From the NCBI RefSeq assembly GCF_028288105.1, contig NZ_JAQBOI010000093.1, positions 1 to 40,864 of the forward strand: a DNA stretch of 40,864 bases, given 5' to 3'. The stretch is from Mucilaginibacter sp. Lineage in GTDB: Bacteria; Bacteroidota; Bacteroidia; Sphingobacteriales; Sphingobacteriaceae. The notes beneath the pieces were generated by a model. That model was not told where the DNA came from. It saw only the letters and a list, made by a program, of their open reading frames with translations, and searched no databases. Numbering within the stretch: the stretch's first letter is position 1; each line of letters begins with the position of its first letter. Positions 24,058-31,468 of this stretch are shown here, in pieces. The position numbers and the translations under genes are program-made.

Positions 24058-24519
24058 CTAATCTACGGCCACATAAACCTTTGATTCAATATCTTCAAAG
24101 GCTTTACCAATAACATCATAAACATCAAAATCAGCCGTGTATTTTCTTTCGATGCCCGATTGCCAGATGCGTTGCCATGTAGCGGCAATATTAGCCGGGA
24201 ACTTACCCACTGGTGTAAACACCATATATTTACTTGCAGGAATGGCCTTACCTGTAAAACCTTCGGGCAGGTATTCTATCGAGCTTACTTTGCAGCCTAA
24301 AATAGCAACATAGTAATCGTTATGATCAGATTCATAATCGGTGTAAACACAATACAGCTCATCCCCTTCTCTATCTTCCAGCTTTTCGGCCATATTACCT
24401 TGCGTAAAGGTTTGCCATAAGCTACCAATATCCTGGCTGGCCTGCCCGTCTTTATTAATAGTCCTTACAGATAAACCCGCAACGTAAAACATCGGCAGGT
24501 CTTTAATTTCGTGATCCAT
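24058..24519 (-). CDS. GyrI-like small-molecule-binding domain protein
   Basis: Cytoplasmic protein of 153 residues that consists only of the GyrI-like/AraC effector-binding (SHS2-duplicated) domain: FYVAGLSVRT, then GSLWQTFTQGNM, a central DYYVAILGCKVSS, YMVFTPVGKFPANIAATWQRIW, and a C-terminal DFDVYD. There is no DNA-binding domain. Members bind small hydrophobic or cationic molecules, and some hydrolyse or sequester toxic compounds. It lies 71 bp after the SRPBCC gene on the same strand and probably belongs to the same stress-related cluster. Ligand unknown. Confidence 0.82.
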   Translation of the reverse strand: MDHEIKDLPMFYVAGLSVRTINKDGQASQDIGSLWQTFTQGNMAEKLEDREGDELYCVYTDYESDHNDYYVAILGCKVSSIEYLPEGFTGKAIPASKYMVFTPVGKFPANIAATWQRIWQSGIERKYTADFDVYDVIGKAFEDIESKVYVAVD

Positions 24520-24590
24520 TATGATTTTGGTTTAGTATGTGAAGATAGATTATTATAATTATAGTTTCGCCCTTGCAATTACTGGTTGCA

Positions 24591-25016
24591 TTATTTCTCC
24601 AGTATCTTTTTTAAACCATCAAACACCATTTGCCAGTTTTTTTCAGAGTGCTCTTTTGAAGCTTCATCTTTTATGTTGTCTTGAGTAATAGCTATGGTAG
24701 TAACCCCGTCTTGCTCATTAAGACCATAACTTATATCCGCGTAATTCTCGGGTTTATCTTCGGTGCCGCTCATGCTGCTCCAGTAGCTATATTTTACATA
24801 CCAACCGGGCGTAATTTCTAATATAGTGCCTTTGTCTTCATACGTTTTTCCTTCCCATTCGCCGCTAAAAGTGATAGGACTGCCCACCTGCCAATCAGAT
24901 TTTACATTAGTGCCGAAGAAATATTGTTTAACAATTTCTGGGTCGGTTAGCCCTTTCCATACTTCGGCCACAGGGGCTTTAATGTCAATTGTGGTTGTTA
25001 ATGATAGCTTGCTCAT
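24591..25016 (-). CDS. SRPBCC/AHSA1-family lipid- or ligand-binding protein
   Basis: 141 residues with the Activator-of-Hsp90 ATPase homologue type START-like fold: TTIDIKAPVAEVWKGLTDPE at the N-terminus, KQYFFGTNVKSDWQVGSPITFSGEW in the middle, and the C-terminal helix KNWQMVFDGLKKILEK. Such single-domain bacterial proteins bind hydrophobic ligands and are often paired with transcription regulators. It begins 12 bp after the EVE-domain gene, so the two are probably co-transcribed. No catalytic residues can be assigned. Confidence 0.87.
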   Translation of the reverse strand: MSKLSLTTTIDIKAPVAEVWKGLTDPEIVKQYFFGTNVKSDWQVGSPITFSGEWEGKTYEDKGTILEITPGWYVKYSYWSSMSGTEDKPENYADISYGLNEQDGVTTIAITQDNIKDEASKEHSEKNWQMVFDGLKKILEK

Positions 25017-25028
25017 AATGTTTTATAG

Positions 25029-25475
25029 TTAGATATGTTTAGTAATTATTGGTTCGCCGTTTATCATGGTCGATTTGATCAGCTTAAAATCATGCTCATG
25101 TATCTCAAAAAAACCAAACCTGAATTTAAATCCCCAGGCCTTCTTGTTTTCAATGAAATGTAAGTTGGGTATCAATGGTTCAATTGGCGTTTCGGTGCAT
25201 TTATAAAAATTAACATTGCGGCGATAAGGCACAAAATCGTCACTCATTTTATGCTGATATATTTCGTCGCCTTCCACCTGCCCTATAGCGGTAAAAGCCT
25301 GCAATGGTTCTTTACCACCATAGGTTTGTTTGGGCGAATAAAATATAACCCAATCGCCGGGCTTTAGTTTTTTAAGCAGTGCTTCCTTGCCATGATTTGC
25401 CTGCATAAATCCGCCCTTAACCCCGCGGGCCAGGTGATCTTTTGATACTACAGCTATCCAATACCTTTGTGACAT
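25029..25475 (-). CDS. EVE domain-containing protein
   Basis: 148-residue single-domain protein of the EVE/PUA-like fold: YWIAVVSKDHLARGVKGGFMQ at the N-terminus, the central LKPGDWVIFYSPKQTYGG, FTAIGQVEGDEIY, and a C-terminal GFFEIHEHDF. EVE domains recognise modified bases in DNA or RNA (for example 5-methylcytosine derivatives) and often occur with restriction or defence genes; no nuclease is fused or adjacent here. It heads a reverse operon with the SRPBCC gene. A short inverted repeat with operator-like symmetry lies 57 bp upstream. Confidence 0.85.
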   Translation of the reverse strand: MSQRYWIAVVSKDHLARGVKGGFMQANHGKEALLKKLKPGDWVIFYSPKQTYGGKEPLQAFTAIGQVEGDEIYQHKMSDDFVPYRRNVNFYKCTETPIEPLIPNLHFIENKKAWGFKFRFGFFEIHEHDFKLIKSTMINGEPIITKHI

Positions 25476-25531
25476 TTGTGTTGGCTTGAATTATTTAATA
25501 CAAAAACTTAGCCACAAAGAAAGGTGGTGTA

Positions 25532-25549
25532 TTGACAGCTGTATGTCAA
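25532..25549. promoter_or_regulatory. operator-like inverted repeat TTGACA-N6-TGTCAA
   Basis: Perfect 6-bp arms (25532-25537 and 25544-25549) around GCTGTA lie between the WYL regulator gene and the EVE-SRPBCC genes. The position and symmetry suit a binding site for a dimeric regulator, most simply the neighbouring WYL protein; this is inference. Confidence 0.4.
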
Positions 25550-25641
25550 CAGGGGGAAGAAAAAAATTTGCAATAGCGCGTTTATTGAACCATCAAACGT
25601 GAGGGTGTGGAAGTTTGGACAAACACAGGCTGACTGAGTTA

Positions 25642-26598
25642 TTACACTTCTACAGATGAATTCCGTCTCACAATACCTTCGGCTATTTCTGCTACCCTAT
25701 CCTTTACTTTGTTTGGACTAAGCACTTCGGCATGGTCGCCAAACATCATGAACCAACGCGCAAACCCTTCAGTTGAGATGGTAAGGAAGGTCATTTCGCG
25801 GTACTTGGTGAATTGCTTTTCAGATACAAAACCGTGGTAATAGCGTTGTTCGTTTATATAACTGGATACTTCATTATCTACTTTTATAACGATGGTTTCC
25901 ATTTTATTTTCGCAGGCAGTTTGGGCTATATAATCTTTAAGCGTTGGATGATTACCTTCAAAACTCATATCGGTCTCGGCAAGGGCTTGTATCCTGTCCA
26001 GTCTAAAATCGCGGTAATCGTTTCGCATCCGGCAATAGGCTATTAGGTGCCAGTAACTATCCAGGTAAAATATGCCAATGGGTTCAATGTGCCGGTTGGT
26101 TTTAGTTTGCGTATAACCAGCCGTATAATCAATACAAAGCACCTTTTTATTGGCTATGCAGTTTAATATGGTCTGGATATGATCGTTATTATTTACCCTG
26201 CGCTGGGTTTGGCTCTTCAATACCTCAATACTGCCATCCATGCTTTCCAGCAGGTCTTTCTCGGCAGTTTTCAATATTGCCCTAATCTTATACATGGCCG
26301 ATTTATGCTGCGCGGCGGTAGAAGCATCGGTCATTTTCTCAACAAACTTTTCGGCAGTTAAAAATGCAGTGGCCTCCTCCCGGGTAAACATAATAGGCGG
26401 CAAACGATAACCATCAACCAATGAGTAGCCTACACCAGCCTCGCCAATAATAGGAACGCCCGCTTCTTCCAGCGATCGCACGTCCCGGTAAACGGTGCGC
26501 AAACTAATATTGAACCTTGCCGCGATATCGCTTGCTTTTACCACTCTGCGTGTTTGCAGCTGTATTAATATGGCAGATATACGGTCGATGCGGTTCAT
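25642..26598 (-). CDS. YafY-type transcription regulator, HTH_11 + WYL
   Basis: DNA-binding ligand-responsive regulator of 318 residues. An N-terminal winged HTH (about 5-60: RISAILIQLQTRRVVKASDIAARFNISLRTVYRDVRSLEEAGVPI) is followed by a linker, a WYL domain (about 140-215, with HIEPIGIFYLDSYWHLIAYCRMRNDYRDFRLDRIQ) and a C-terminal WCX extension. WYL domains sense small ligands or nucleic acids and often control stress or defence genes. It lies upstream of the EVE/SRPBCC/GyrI-like genes on the same strand (166-bp gap), which are its likely targets. A -7-like box (TTATTTTG, 26603-26610 on the reverse strand) is only 4 nt from the start codon. Confidence 0.9.
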   Translation of the reverse strand: MNRIDRISAILIQLQTRRVVKASDIAARFNISLRTVYRDVRSLEEAGVPIIGEAGVGYSLVDGYRLPPIMFTREEATAFLTAEKFVEKMTDASTAAQHKSAMYKIRAILKTAEKDLLESMDGSIEVLKSQTQRRVNNNDHIQTILNCIANKKVLCIDYTAGYTQTKTNRHIEPIGIFYLDSYWHLIAYCRMRNDYRDFRLDRIQALAETDMSFEGNHPTLKDYIAQTACENKMETIVIKVDNEVSSYINEQRYYHGFVSEKQFTKYREMTFLTISTEGFARWFMMFGDHAEVLSPNKVKDRVAEIAEGIVRRNSSVEV

Positions 26599-26651
26599 GC
26601 CCCAAAATAAACAAAAAAACTAATTACCTTAGCAGAAATGTTATATAAATA

Positions 26652-27092
26652 ATGGCAGAACAACCCGAAGATAAGATCATCACGTTTGAACAGTATTATG
26701 ATCCTATGCTGGCGCACATTATTCGTACCAAGCTGGAAGATAACGGCATACCCTGTTTTATTGCCGATGATAACATAATATCTGCAAACCCGATATATAG
26801 CAACGCGGTTGGCGGCATCAAACTAAAAATATTTGAACGCGACCTGGAGCGCTGTCGCGAAATATTGGCAGAAAGTGGCGACCTGCATGAACAAGACCAT
26901 TTTGAAATTGACGAGGAAACCCACTCCCCTGTTATTTGCCCCTATTGCGCATCAAGTAATGTGCGTTACGGCCCTGCCACCGAAAGAAGAACGCATTGGT
27001 TTACAGCTTTACTATTTGTTCTGCTATCGGCATTTCCGCTTTATGCACGCAAATCCTGGCATTGCTTTAATTGCCGGCGCGATTTTGATTAA
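26652..27092 (+). CDS. DUF2007-type protein with a zinc ribbon split by a membrane helix
   Basis: 146 residues. The N-terminal half (about 8-75) matches the DUF2007 putative signal-transducing fold (YYDPMLAHIIRTKLEDNGIPCFIAD, then GGIKLKIFERDLERCREIL). The C-terminal half has a CPYC pair (about 97-100), a hydrophobic segment (about 116-130) and a second pair, CFNC, near 138-141. The two CxxC pairs could form one zinc site if the hydrophobic stretch is a hairpin or is buried rather than spanning the membrane. The gene diverges from the WYL regulator across 53 bp. Function unknown. Confidence 0.72.
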   Translation: MAEQPEDKIITFEQYYDPMLAHIIRTKLEDNGIPCFIADDNIISANPIYSNAVGGIKLKIFERDLERCREILAESGDLHEQDHFEIDEETHSPVICPYCASSNVRYGPATERRTHWFTALLFVLLSAFPLYARKSWHCFNCRRDFD

Positions 27093-27101
27093 AAGCTCGA
27101 A

Positions 27102-27182
27102 GCCTCACCTAATCCTCTCCAAAGGAGAGGACTTTAAAAAGCATAGCATCGCCCTCTCCTTTGGAGAAGGCCGGGGTAAGGC
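27102..27182. repeat. 81-bp palindromic element, CTCTCCAAAGGAGAG family, copy 1
   Basis: Outer arms GCCTCACC.../...GGTAAGGC enclose two inner hairpins, CCTCTCC-AAA-GGAGAGG at the left and CCTCTCC-TTT-GGAGAAGG at the right. Compared with the copy at 35368-35447 it is nearly identical once one copy is reverse-complemented: the side marked CCTAATCC here corresponds to the GGATTTAGG side there. It begins 10 bp after the DUF2007 stop codon. Confidence 0.85.
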
Positions 27183-27246
27183 TCTCTTATTGTATCAAAG
27201 CTGATACATTTATACTTATTATTGCCCTATTATTATATTTAGCCAT

Positions 27247-28266
27247 ATGTATGATCGCCGCAAATTTTTAAAATTAACCGCAGTAACTGCCTCTTTAACA
27301 GCTTTATCAAAATATACCCTTGCAAAACCTATTGTTCGTGCGGGTGCAGAAAAGTTTCCGATTGTAATTTCTACGTGGGATTTTGGCATTGAAGCCAATA
27401 AAGAGGCCTGGAAAACACTATCTAAAGGCGGCCGTGCTTTGGATGCTGTTGAAGCCGGGGTTAAAATACCCGAGGCGGATATGAAGAACCATACCGTAGG
27501 CCGTGCCGGTTACCCTGATCGTGATGGCCATGTTACGCTGGATGCCTGTATAATGGATGAGTTTGGCAATTGCGGATCTGTAGCTGCTATGGAGAACATT
27601 GCACATCCAATTTCGGTTGCGCGTTTGGTGATGGAAAAAACCCCTCACGTAATGCTGGTTGGCGATGGTGCCACCCAATTTGCCATTGAGCAGGGCTTTA
27701 AAAAAGAAAAACTACTAACACCTGAGTCATACAAGGCATGGAAAGAATGGCTTAAAACAGCCAAATATTCACCTATTTTAAATATCGAGAACAAACAACG
27801 CCGCCCGGGCAGCAAATACAACCACGATACCATTGGTATGCTGGCGCTTGATGCAAAAGGAAACATCAGTGGTGCCTGCACCACCAGCGGTATGGCTTTT
27901 AAACTGCATGGCCGTGTTGGCGATAGCCCTATTATTGGCGCCGGGCTTTATGTAGATAACGAAGTTGGCGGTGCTACATCAACCGGAGTAGGCGAAGAAG
28001 TGATACGTAACGTAGGGAGTTTTTTAGTAGTTGAGTTAATGCGACAAGGCTACTCGCCCGAGGATGCCTGTAAAGAAGCTGTTAGCCGCATCATTAAAAA
28101 GAAACCGCAAACCGCTAAAGAGATACAGGTAGGTTTTTTGGCTATCAACAAAAAAGGCGAATACGGTGCTTATGCCATTCAGGAAGGTTTTTCGTTTGCT
28201 GTATGTGATGATAAAAATCAAGAATTATTAATACCCGGCAAGAGCTTTTATAAAGAAACTAAATAA
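27247..28266 (+). CDS. Tat-exported N4-(beta-N-acetylglucosaminyl)-L-asparaginase
   Basis: Ntn-hydrolase that cleaves the GlcNAc-asparagine bond of N-glycopeptides (glycosylasparaginase), or a close isoaspartyl peptidase. The 339-residue precursor has a twin-arginine signal (DRRKFLK, then a hydrophobic stretch and ALSKYTLAKP), so it is exported folded. The proenzyme cleaves itself before the nucleophile T195 in YNHDTIGMLALD. KLHGRVGDSPIIGAGLYVDNEVGG and ATSTGVGEEVIR match the known Flavobacterium (Elizabethkingia) meningosepticum enzyme. The layout suggests glycoprotein scavenging in the periplasm. A -7-like TATATTTA (27234-27241) lies 5 nt from the ATG. Confidence 0.9.
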   Translation: MYDRRKFLKLTAVTASLTALSKYTLAKPIVRAGAEKFPIVISTWDFGIEANKEAWKTLSKGGRALDAVEAGVKIPEADMKNHTVGRAGYPDRDGHVTLDACIMDEFGNCGSVAAMENIAHPISVARLVMEKTPHVMLVGDGATQFAIEQGFKKEKLLTPESYKAWKEWLKTAKYSPILNIENKQRRPGSKYNHDTIGMLALDAKGNISGACTTSGMAFKLHGRVGDSPIIGAGLYVDNEVGGATSTGVGEEVIRNVGSFLVVELMRQGYSPEDACKEAVSRIIKKKPQTAKEIQVGFLAINKKGEYGAYAIQEGFSFAVCDDKNQELLIPGKSFYKETK

Positions 28267-28348
28267 TTATTATGGGTTATTGTGGGTGCTATATCAGTAA
28301 CTCTTCCAAACATATTTCATCAAATGGAGTTTTGATAACCATAATCCC

Positions 28349-28356
28349 TACTTTTG
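28349..28356 (+). promoter_or_regulatory. -7 box of cutC, 7 nt from the start codon
   Basis: TACTTTTG is an exact TAnnTTTG; the ATG at 28364 follows after 7 nt, so the mRNA should be leaderless or nearly so. A TTTG at 28331-28334 is only 14 nt upstream, short for a -33 element. Confidence 0.5.
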
Positions 28357-28363
28357 TTACATA

Positions 28364-29125
28364 ATGAACGGCGAACCATCACCTGTTATACTCGAAGTTT
28401 GTGCTAATTCGGTAACGTCGGCTATTGCCGCACAGGACGGTGGGGCTGCAAGGGTTGAATTATGCGAGAATTTAGCCGAAGGTGGTACCACACCTTCATA
28501 TGGCCAATTGATACTGGCACGCAAGCTTTTACATATTAAACTTTACGTGCTTATACGCCCACGGCGCGGGGATTTCCTTTACACCGATCTGGAGTTTGAA
28601 GTGATGCAGGCTGATATCAGAAACTGCATTGAGGCCGGCTGTGATGGCGTTGTAATAGGCATGCTTAAACCTGATGGAAGTATTGATAAAGAACGCTGTA
28701 CCGAACTTGTACGCCTGGCCCGCCAATGGGGACTTGGTGTTACTTTTCATCGTGCGTTTGATATGTGTGTAGATCAATACCAGGCCCTTGAGGATATTAT
28801 TGAGATGGGATGCGAACGCGTACTTACCTCTGGTGGTAAAAGCACTGCCATGGAAGGTGCAACTATTTTAACCCATTTAATTGAAAAAGCGGCGGGCAGA
28901 ATAGCCATTATGCCCGGCAGCGGAATCACCGAAACCAACGTGGCCGACCTGGTCCACTTTACCGGTGCAACAGAAGTACATTCTTCTGCCCGCATTAGCA
29001 TGCCCGGGCAAATGCAGTATAAAAATGATCATATACTGATGAGCAACAACCCCGGCGATGAATATAGCATTGATGTTACCAGTGCTGATAGGGTAAGGAA
29101 GATCCTGGAAGCGGCAAACGCTTAA
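28364..29125 (+). CDS. cutC: CutC-family protein (copper homeostasis)
   Basis: TIM-barrel protein of 253 residues: ILEVCANSVTSAIAAQDGGAARVELCENLAEGGTTPSYG at the N-terminus, LIRPRRGDFLYTDLE, DGVVIGMLKPDGSID, VTFHRAFDM, RVLTSGG, IMPGSGI and EVHSSAR, the CutC signature order. The family was named for copper tolerance in Escherichia coli, but the direct role in copper handling is disputed. It is expressed from its own promoter and followed by the sulfur-operon leader region. No copper ATPase or chaperone is nearby. Confidence 0.92.
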   Translation: MNGEPSPVILEVCANSVTSAIAAQDGGAARVELCENLAEGGTTPSYGQLILARKLLHIKLYVLIRPRRGDFLYTDLEFEVMQADIRNCIEAGCDGVVIGMLKPDGSIDKERCTELVRLARQWGLGVTFHRAFDMCVDQYQALEDIIEMGCERVLTSGGKSTAMEGATILTHLIEKAAGRIAIMPGSGITETNVADLVHFTGATEVHSSARISMPGQMQYKNDHILMSNNPGDEYSIDVTSADRVRKILEAANA

Positions 29126-29200
29126 TATGCTGGTTTAATAATTTAAATGTCACTTCCTATTTTTTTTCAAATAAATTCTACTAATTCCATATGGTATATA

Positions 29201-29208
29201 TATATTTG
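29201..29208 (+). promoter_or_regulatory. -7 box for the sulfur-operon leader RNA
   Basis: TATATTTG is an exact TAnnTTTG located 76 nt after the cutC stop and 166 nt before the sulfite reductase start. The expected transcript start is near 29213-29216. I see no clear -33 TTG. Confidence 0.5.
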
Positions 29209-29213
29209 GGGAA

Positions 29214-29347
29214 TAGAAATGAATAACACACATTTAACATATTGCACCCTTCTAATTTATTGCTGTATGCAACAGGAGAAACCGTGGCTGTAAGTATGTG
29301 TAAATGAGAAATATACGCCTCTTCAGCTTAGCCGAAGGGGCTTTTTT
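29214..29347 (+). ncRNA. candidate leader RNA or sRNA upstream of the sulfate assimilation operon
   Basis: A segment of about 135 nt between a perfect -7 box and an intrinsic terminator, without an open frame. Pairings visible: ACACAT (29228-29233) with AUGUGU (29296-29301); CAUUUA (29231-29236) with UAAAUG (29301-29306), which with the shorter CACA/UGUG pairing would give a pseudoknot; a small hairpin UUGC-UGUAU-GCAA (29260-29272). AUUUAAC (29232-29238) and UAUUGCA (29240-29246) recall the loop of SAM-II aptamers, but I cannot align the rest. It could be an attenuator for the downstream genes, a separate sRNA, or simply the cutC 3' region. Confidence 0.4.
29317..29347 (+). terminator. intrinsic terminator ahead of the sulfite reductase gene
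   Basis: An 8-bp stem with one G-U pair (29317-29324 with 29334-29341) closes a 9-nt loop and is followed by six T (29342-29347). It lies 27 bp before the sulfite reductase ATG, in the same orientation, so it either ends the cutC transcript or attenuates the sulfur operon. Confidence 0.8.
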
Positions 29348-29374
29348 ATAAGTTTAAAGTAATCCACCAACAAT

Positions 29375-31468
29375 ATGCAAAGCTTCAGAACAGAACTGGA
29401 GAACCCGATCGTAGAACAGGACATTATCGACCTTGAACGGAAGATAAGGGCTTTTCGCGAAGGCAAAATTCACGACGAAAAATTTAGAAGCCTGCGCCTC
29501 GCGCGCGGCGTTTATGGCCAAAGGCAGCCTGGCGTACAAATGGTACGCATTAAATTACCGTTTGGTAAGGTTACTTTTAAGCAGCTTTTAAAAATTGCCG
29601 ATATATCTGATGAATATGCAAGCCGCAATCTGCACTTAACTACCCGCCAGGATATCCAGATCCATTATGTTAGCCTTGACCGCACCCCGCAATTATGGGC
29701 CGAGCTGGAGCAGGATGATATTACCCTTCGCGAGGCTTGTGGCAATACGGTTAGGAATGTAACCTCGTCCCCTACTTCGGGTATTGACCCTCTGGAACCC
29801 TTTGATGTTTCGCCGTATGCACAGGCTACGTTTGAATACTTTTTGCGTAACCCCATATGCCAGGAAATGGGCCGTAAGTTTAAGATTTCTTTTTCATCAA
29901 GCGAAGCAGATACGGCTTTCGCTTACATACATGATGTTGGCTTGATCCCTAAAGTGAATGAAGCCGGTGAACGCGGTTTTAAAGTACTTTTAGGCGGTGG
30001 GCTTGGCGCCCAACCCTTTTTGGCAAGTGCGGTAGAGGAATTTTTGCCAGAAGACCAGCTGATACCATACATAGAAACAATTATCCGCGTATTTGACCGT
30101 TACGGCGAACGTAATAACCGTAACAAGGCCCGTTTAAAATACCTGATACAAAAAATAGGTTTGGACGAAGTTTTACGTCTTGCAGCCGAAGAACGCACTG
30201 CCATTAAGGTAAAAACCTGGCCTATCAACCGCGACTCGGTTCCGCAGCCTGTTATTCCGCCTTTAATTGCCTATCCGCAGGTTAATATAAGCAATCCGCT
30301 GCGCTACGAACAATGGTTGATAACAAACGTTTTTGAGCAAAAGCAAACAGGTTTTTATGGCGTATATGTAAAAGTGCCTGTTGGCGATATCCCAACCGAT
30401 ATTGCACGCAAAATGGTTGCTGCCATACAACCTTATGCAGCCGACGAGATACGCATCACCCAAAACCAGGGTCTATTATTAAAATATGTGCGTAAGGAGG
30501 CTCTACCCGCGCTTTACGAAGGTTTACATGCTTTAAACATGGCCACACCAGGCTTTGACAGCATTGCCGATGTAACCACCTGCCCTGGCACCGATACCTG
30601 TAATTTAGGTATCAGTAACAGTATGACCATGGCTAAGGTACTGGAGGATGTGATATTTAATGAATATGAGGATCTTATTTATAACCGCGAAATAAAGATA
30701 AAGATAAGCGGTTGTATGAACAGTTGCGGCCAGCACGGTTTGGCGCATATTGGTTTTCATGGCAGTTCGCTTAAGGCCGGTACAAGAGTATTGCCATCTG
30801 TACAGGTAATGCTTGGTGGTGGTACCGTTGGCAATGGCGAAGGCCGTGTGGCAGAACGTGTTATAAAAGTACCATCTAAACGAGCAACCCATGTTTTAAG
30901 GGCTGTGCTGGATGATTATAAAACATTATCGCCCGAAGGGGAAACATTCCATGCTTATTACGACAGGCAGGGTAAGGATTATTTTTATCGCCTGCTAAAA
31001 CCACTGGCCGACCTAACCACGCTTACAGATGACGAATTTGTTGACTGGGGTCACCAGGAAACTTATGTTTCTGCAATTGGTGTTGGCGAGTGTGCCGGTG
31101 TGATCATTGATCTGGTTGCCACCTTGCTATATGAAAGCGACGAGAAGCTGGGCTGGGCCAAGGGCGCTTATGCCAAAGGTTTGTGGTCAGATGCTATCTA
31201 TCATTCCTACAATACTTTCATCAGCTCGGCTAAGGCTTTGTTGTTGGATAAAGGCGTTAACAGCAGCACGCAGGCAGGTATTATCCGCGAGTTTGATACG
31301 CATTATGTATCAACCGGAGAGATTGATATAAATGGTACATTTAACGACCTGATATTGCAAATAAATAAAAATGAACCTTCTGAAGAATTTGCCACCGCTT
31401 ACAAGCAACAGGCAACAGATTTTTTAGAAGCGGTTAAAGTTAAAAGAGAGGCTGTGTTGCAATCATGA
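29375..31468 (+). CDS. siroheme/4Fe-4S sulfite reductase with a HEPN-like C-terminal extension
   Basis: Predicted six-electron reduction of sulfite to sulfide in assimilation. Residues about 1-545 form the duplicated NIR_SIR_ferr/NIR_SIR fold: LHLTTRQDIQIHYV and GNTVRNVTSSP in the first half, and the siroheme-Fe-S ligand set C403-x5-C409 (CPGTDTC) and C447-x3-C451 (CMNSC) in the second. A nitrite reductase would look similar, but the operon points to sulfite. A mostly helical extension (about 560-697, including SDAIYHSYNTFISSAKALLLDKGV) looks like a HEPN-type domain; it is absent from classical CysI. The electron donor is probably ferredoxin, since no CysJ is present. The stop codon overlaps the SUMT start by 4 nt. 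Confidence 0.9.
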   Translation: MQSFRTELENPIVEQDIIDLERKIRAFREGKIHDEKFRSLRLARGVYGQRQPGVQMVRIKLPFGKVTFKQLLKIADISDEYASRNLHLTTRQDIQIHYVSLDRTPQLWAELEQDDITLREACGNTVRNVTSSPTSGIDPLEPFDVSPYAQATFEYFLRNPICQEMGRKFKISFSSSEADTAFAYIHDVGLIPKVNEAGERGFKVLLGGGLGAQPFLASAVEEFLPEDQLIPYIETIIRVFDRYGERNNRNKARLKYLIQKIGLDEVLRLAAEERTAIKVKTWPINRDSVPQPVIPPLIAYPQVNISNPLRYEQWLITNVFEQKQTGFYGVYVKVPVGDIPTDIARKMVAAIQPYAADEIRITQNQGLLLKYVRKEALPALYEGLHALNMATPGFDSIADVTTCPGTDTCNLGISNSMTMAKVLEDVIFNEYEDLIYNREIKIKISGCMNSCGQHGLAHIGFHGSSLKAGTRVLPSVQVMLGGGTVGNGEGRVAERVIKVPSKRATHVLRAVLDDYKTLSPEGETFHAYYDRQGKDYFYRLLKPLADLTTLTDDEFVDWGHQETYVSAIGVGECAGVIIDLVATLLYESDEKLGWAKGAYAKGLWSDAIYHSYNTFISSAKALLLDKGVNSSTQAGIIREFDTHYVSTGEIDINGTFNDLILQINKNEPSEEFATAYKQQATDFLEAVKVKREAVLQS

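Noticed and set aside
25532..25537. TTGACA as a sigma70 -35 box
   Set aside because: Bacteroidota primary sigma factors do not use this box, there is no TATAAT at the right distance, and the motif is one arm of a perfect inverted repeat.
29126..29374. TPP, cobalamin or SAM-I riboswitch in the sulfur-operon leader
   Set aside because: None of their conserved core strings is visible. Only a weak resemblance to a SAM-II loop remains, and it is reported as a candidate.
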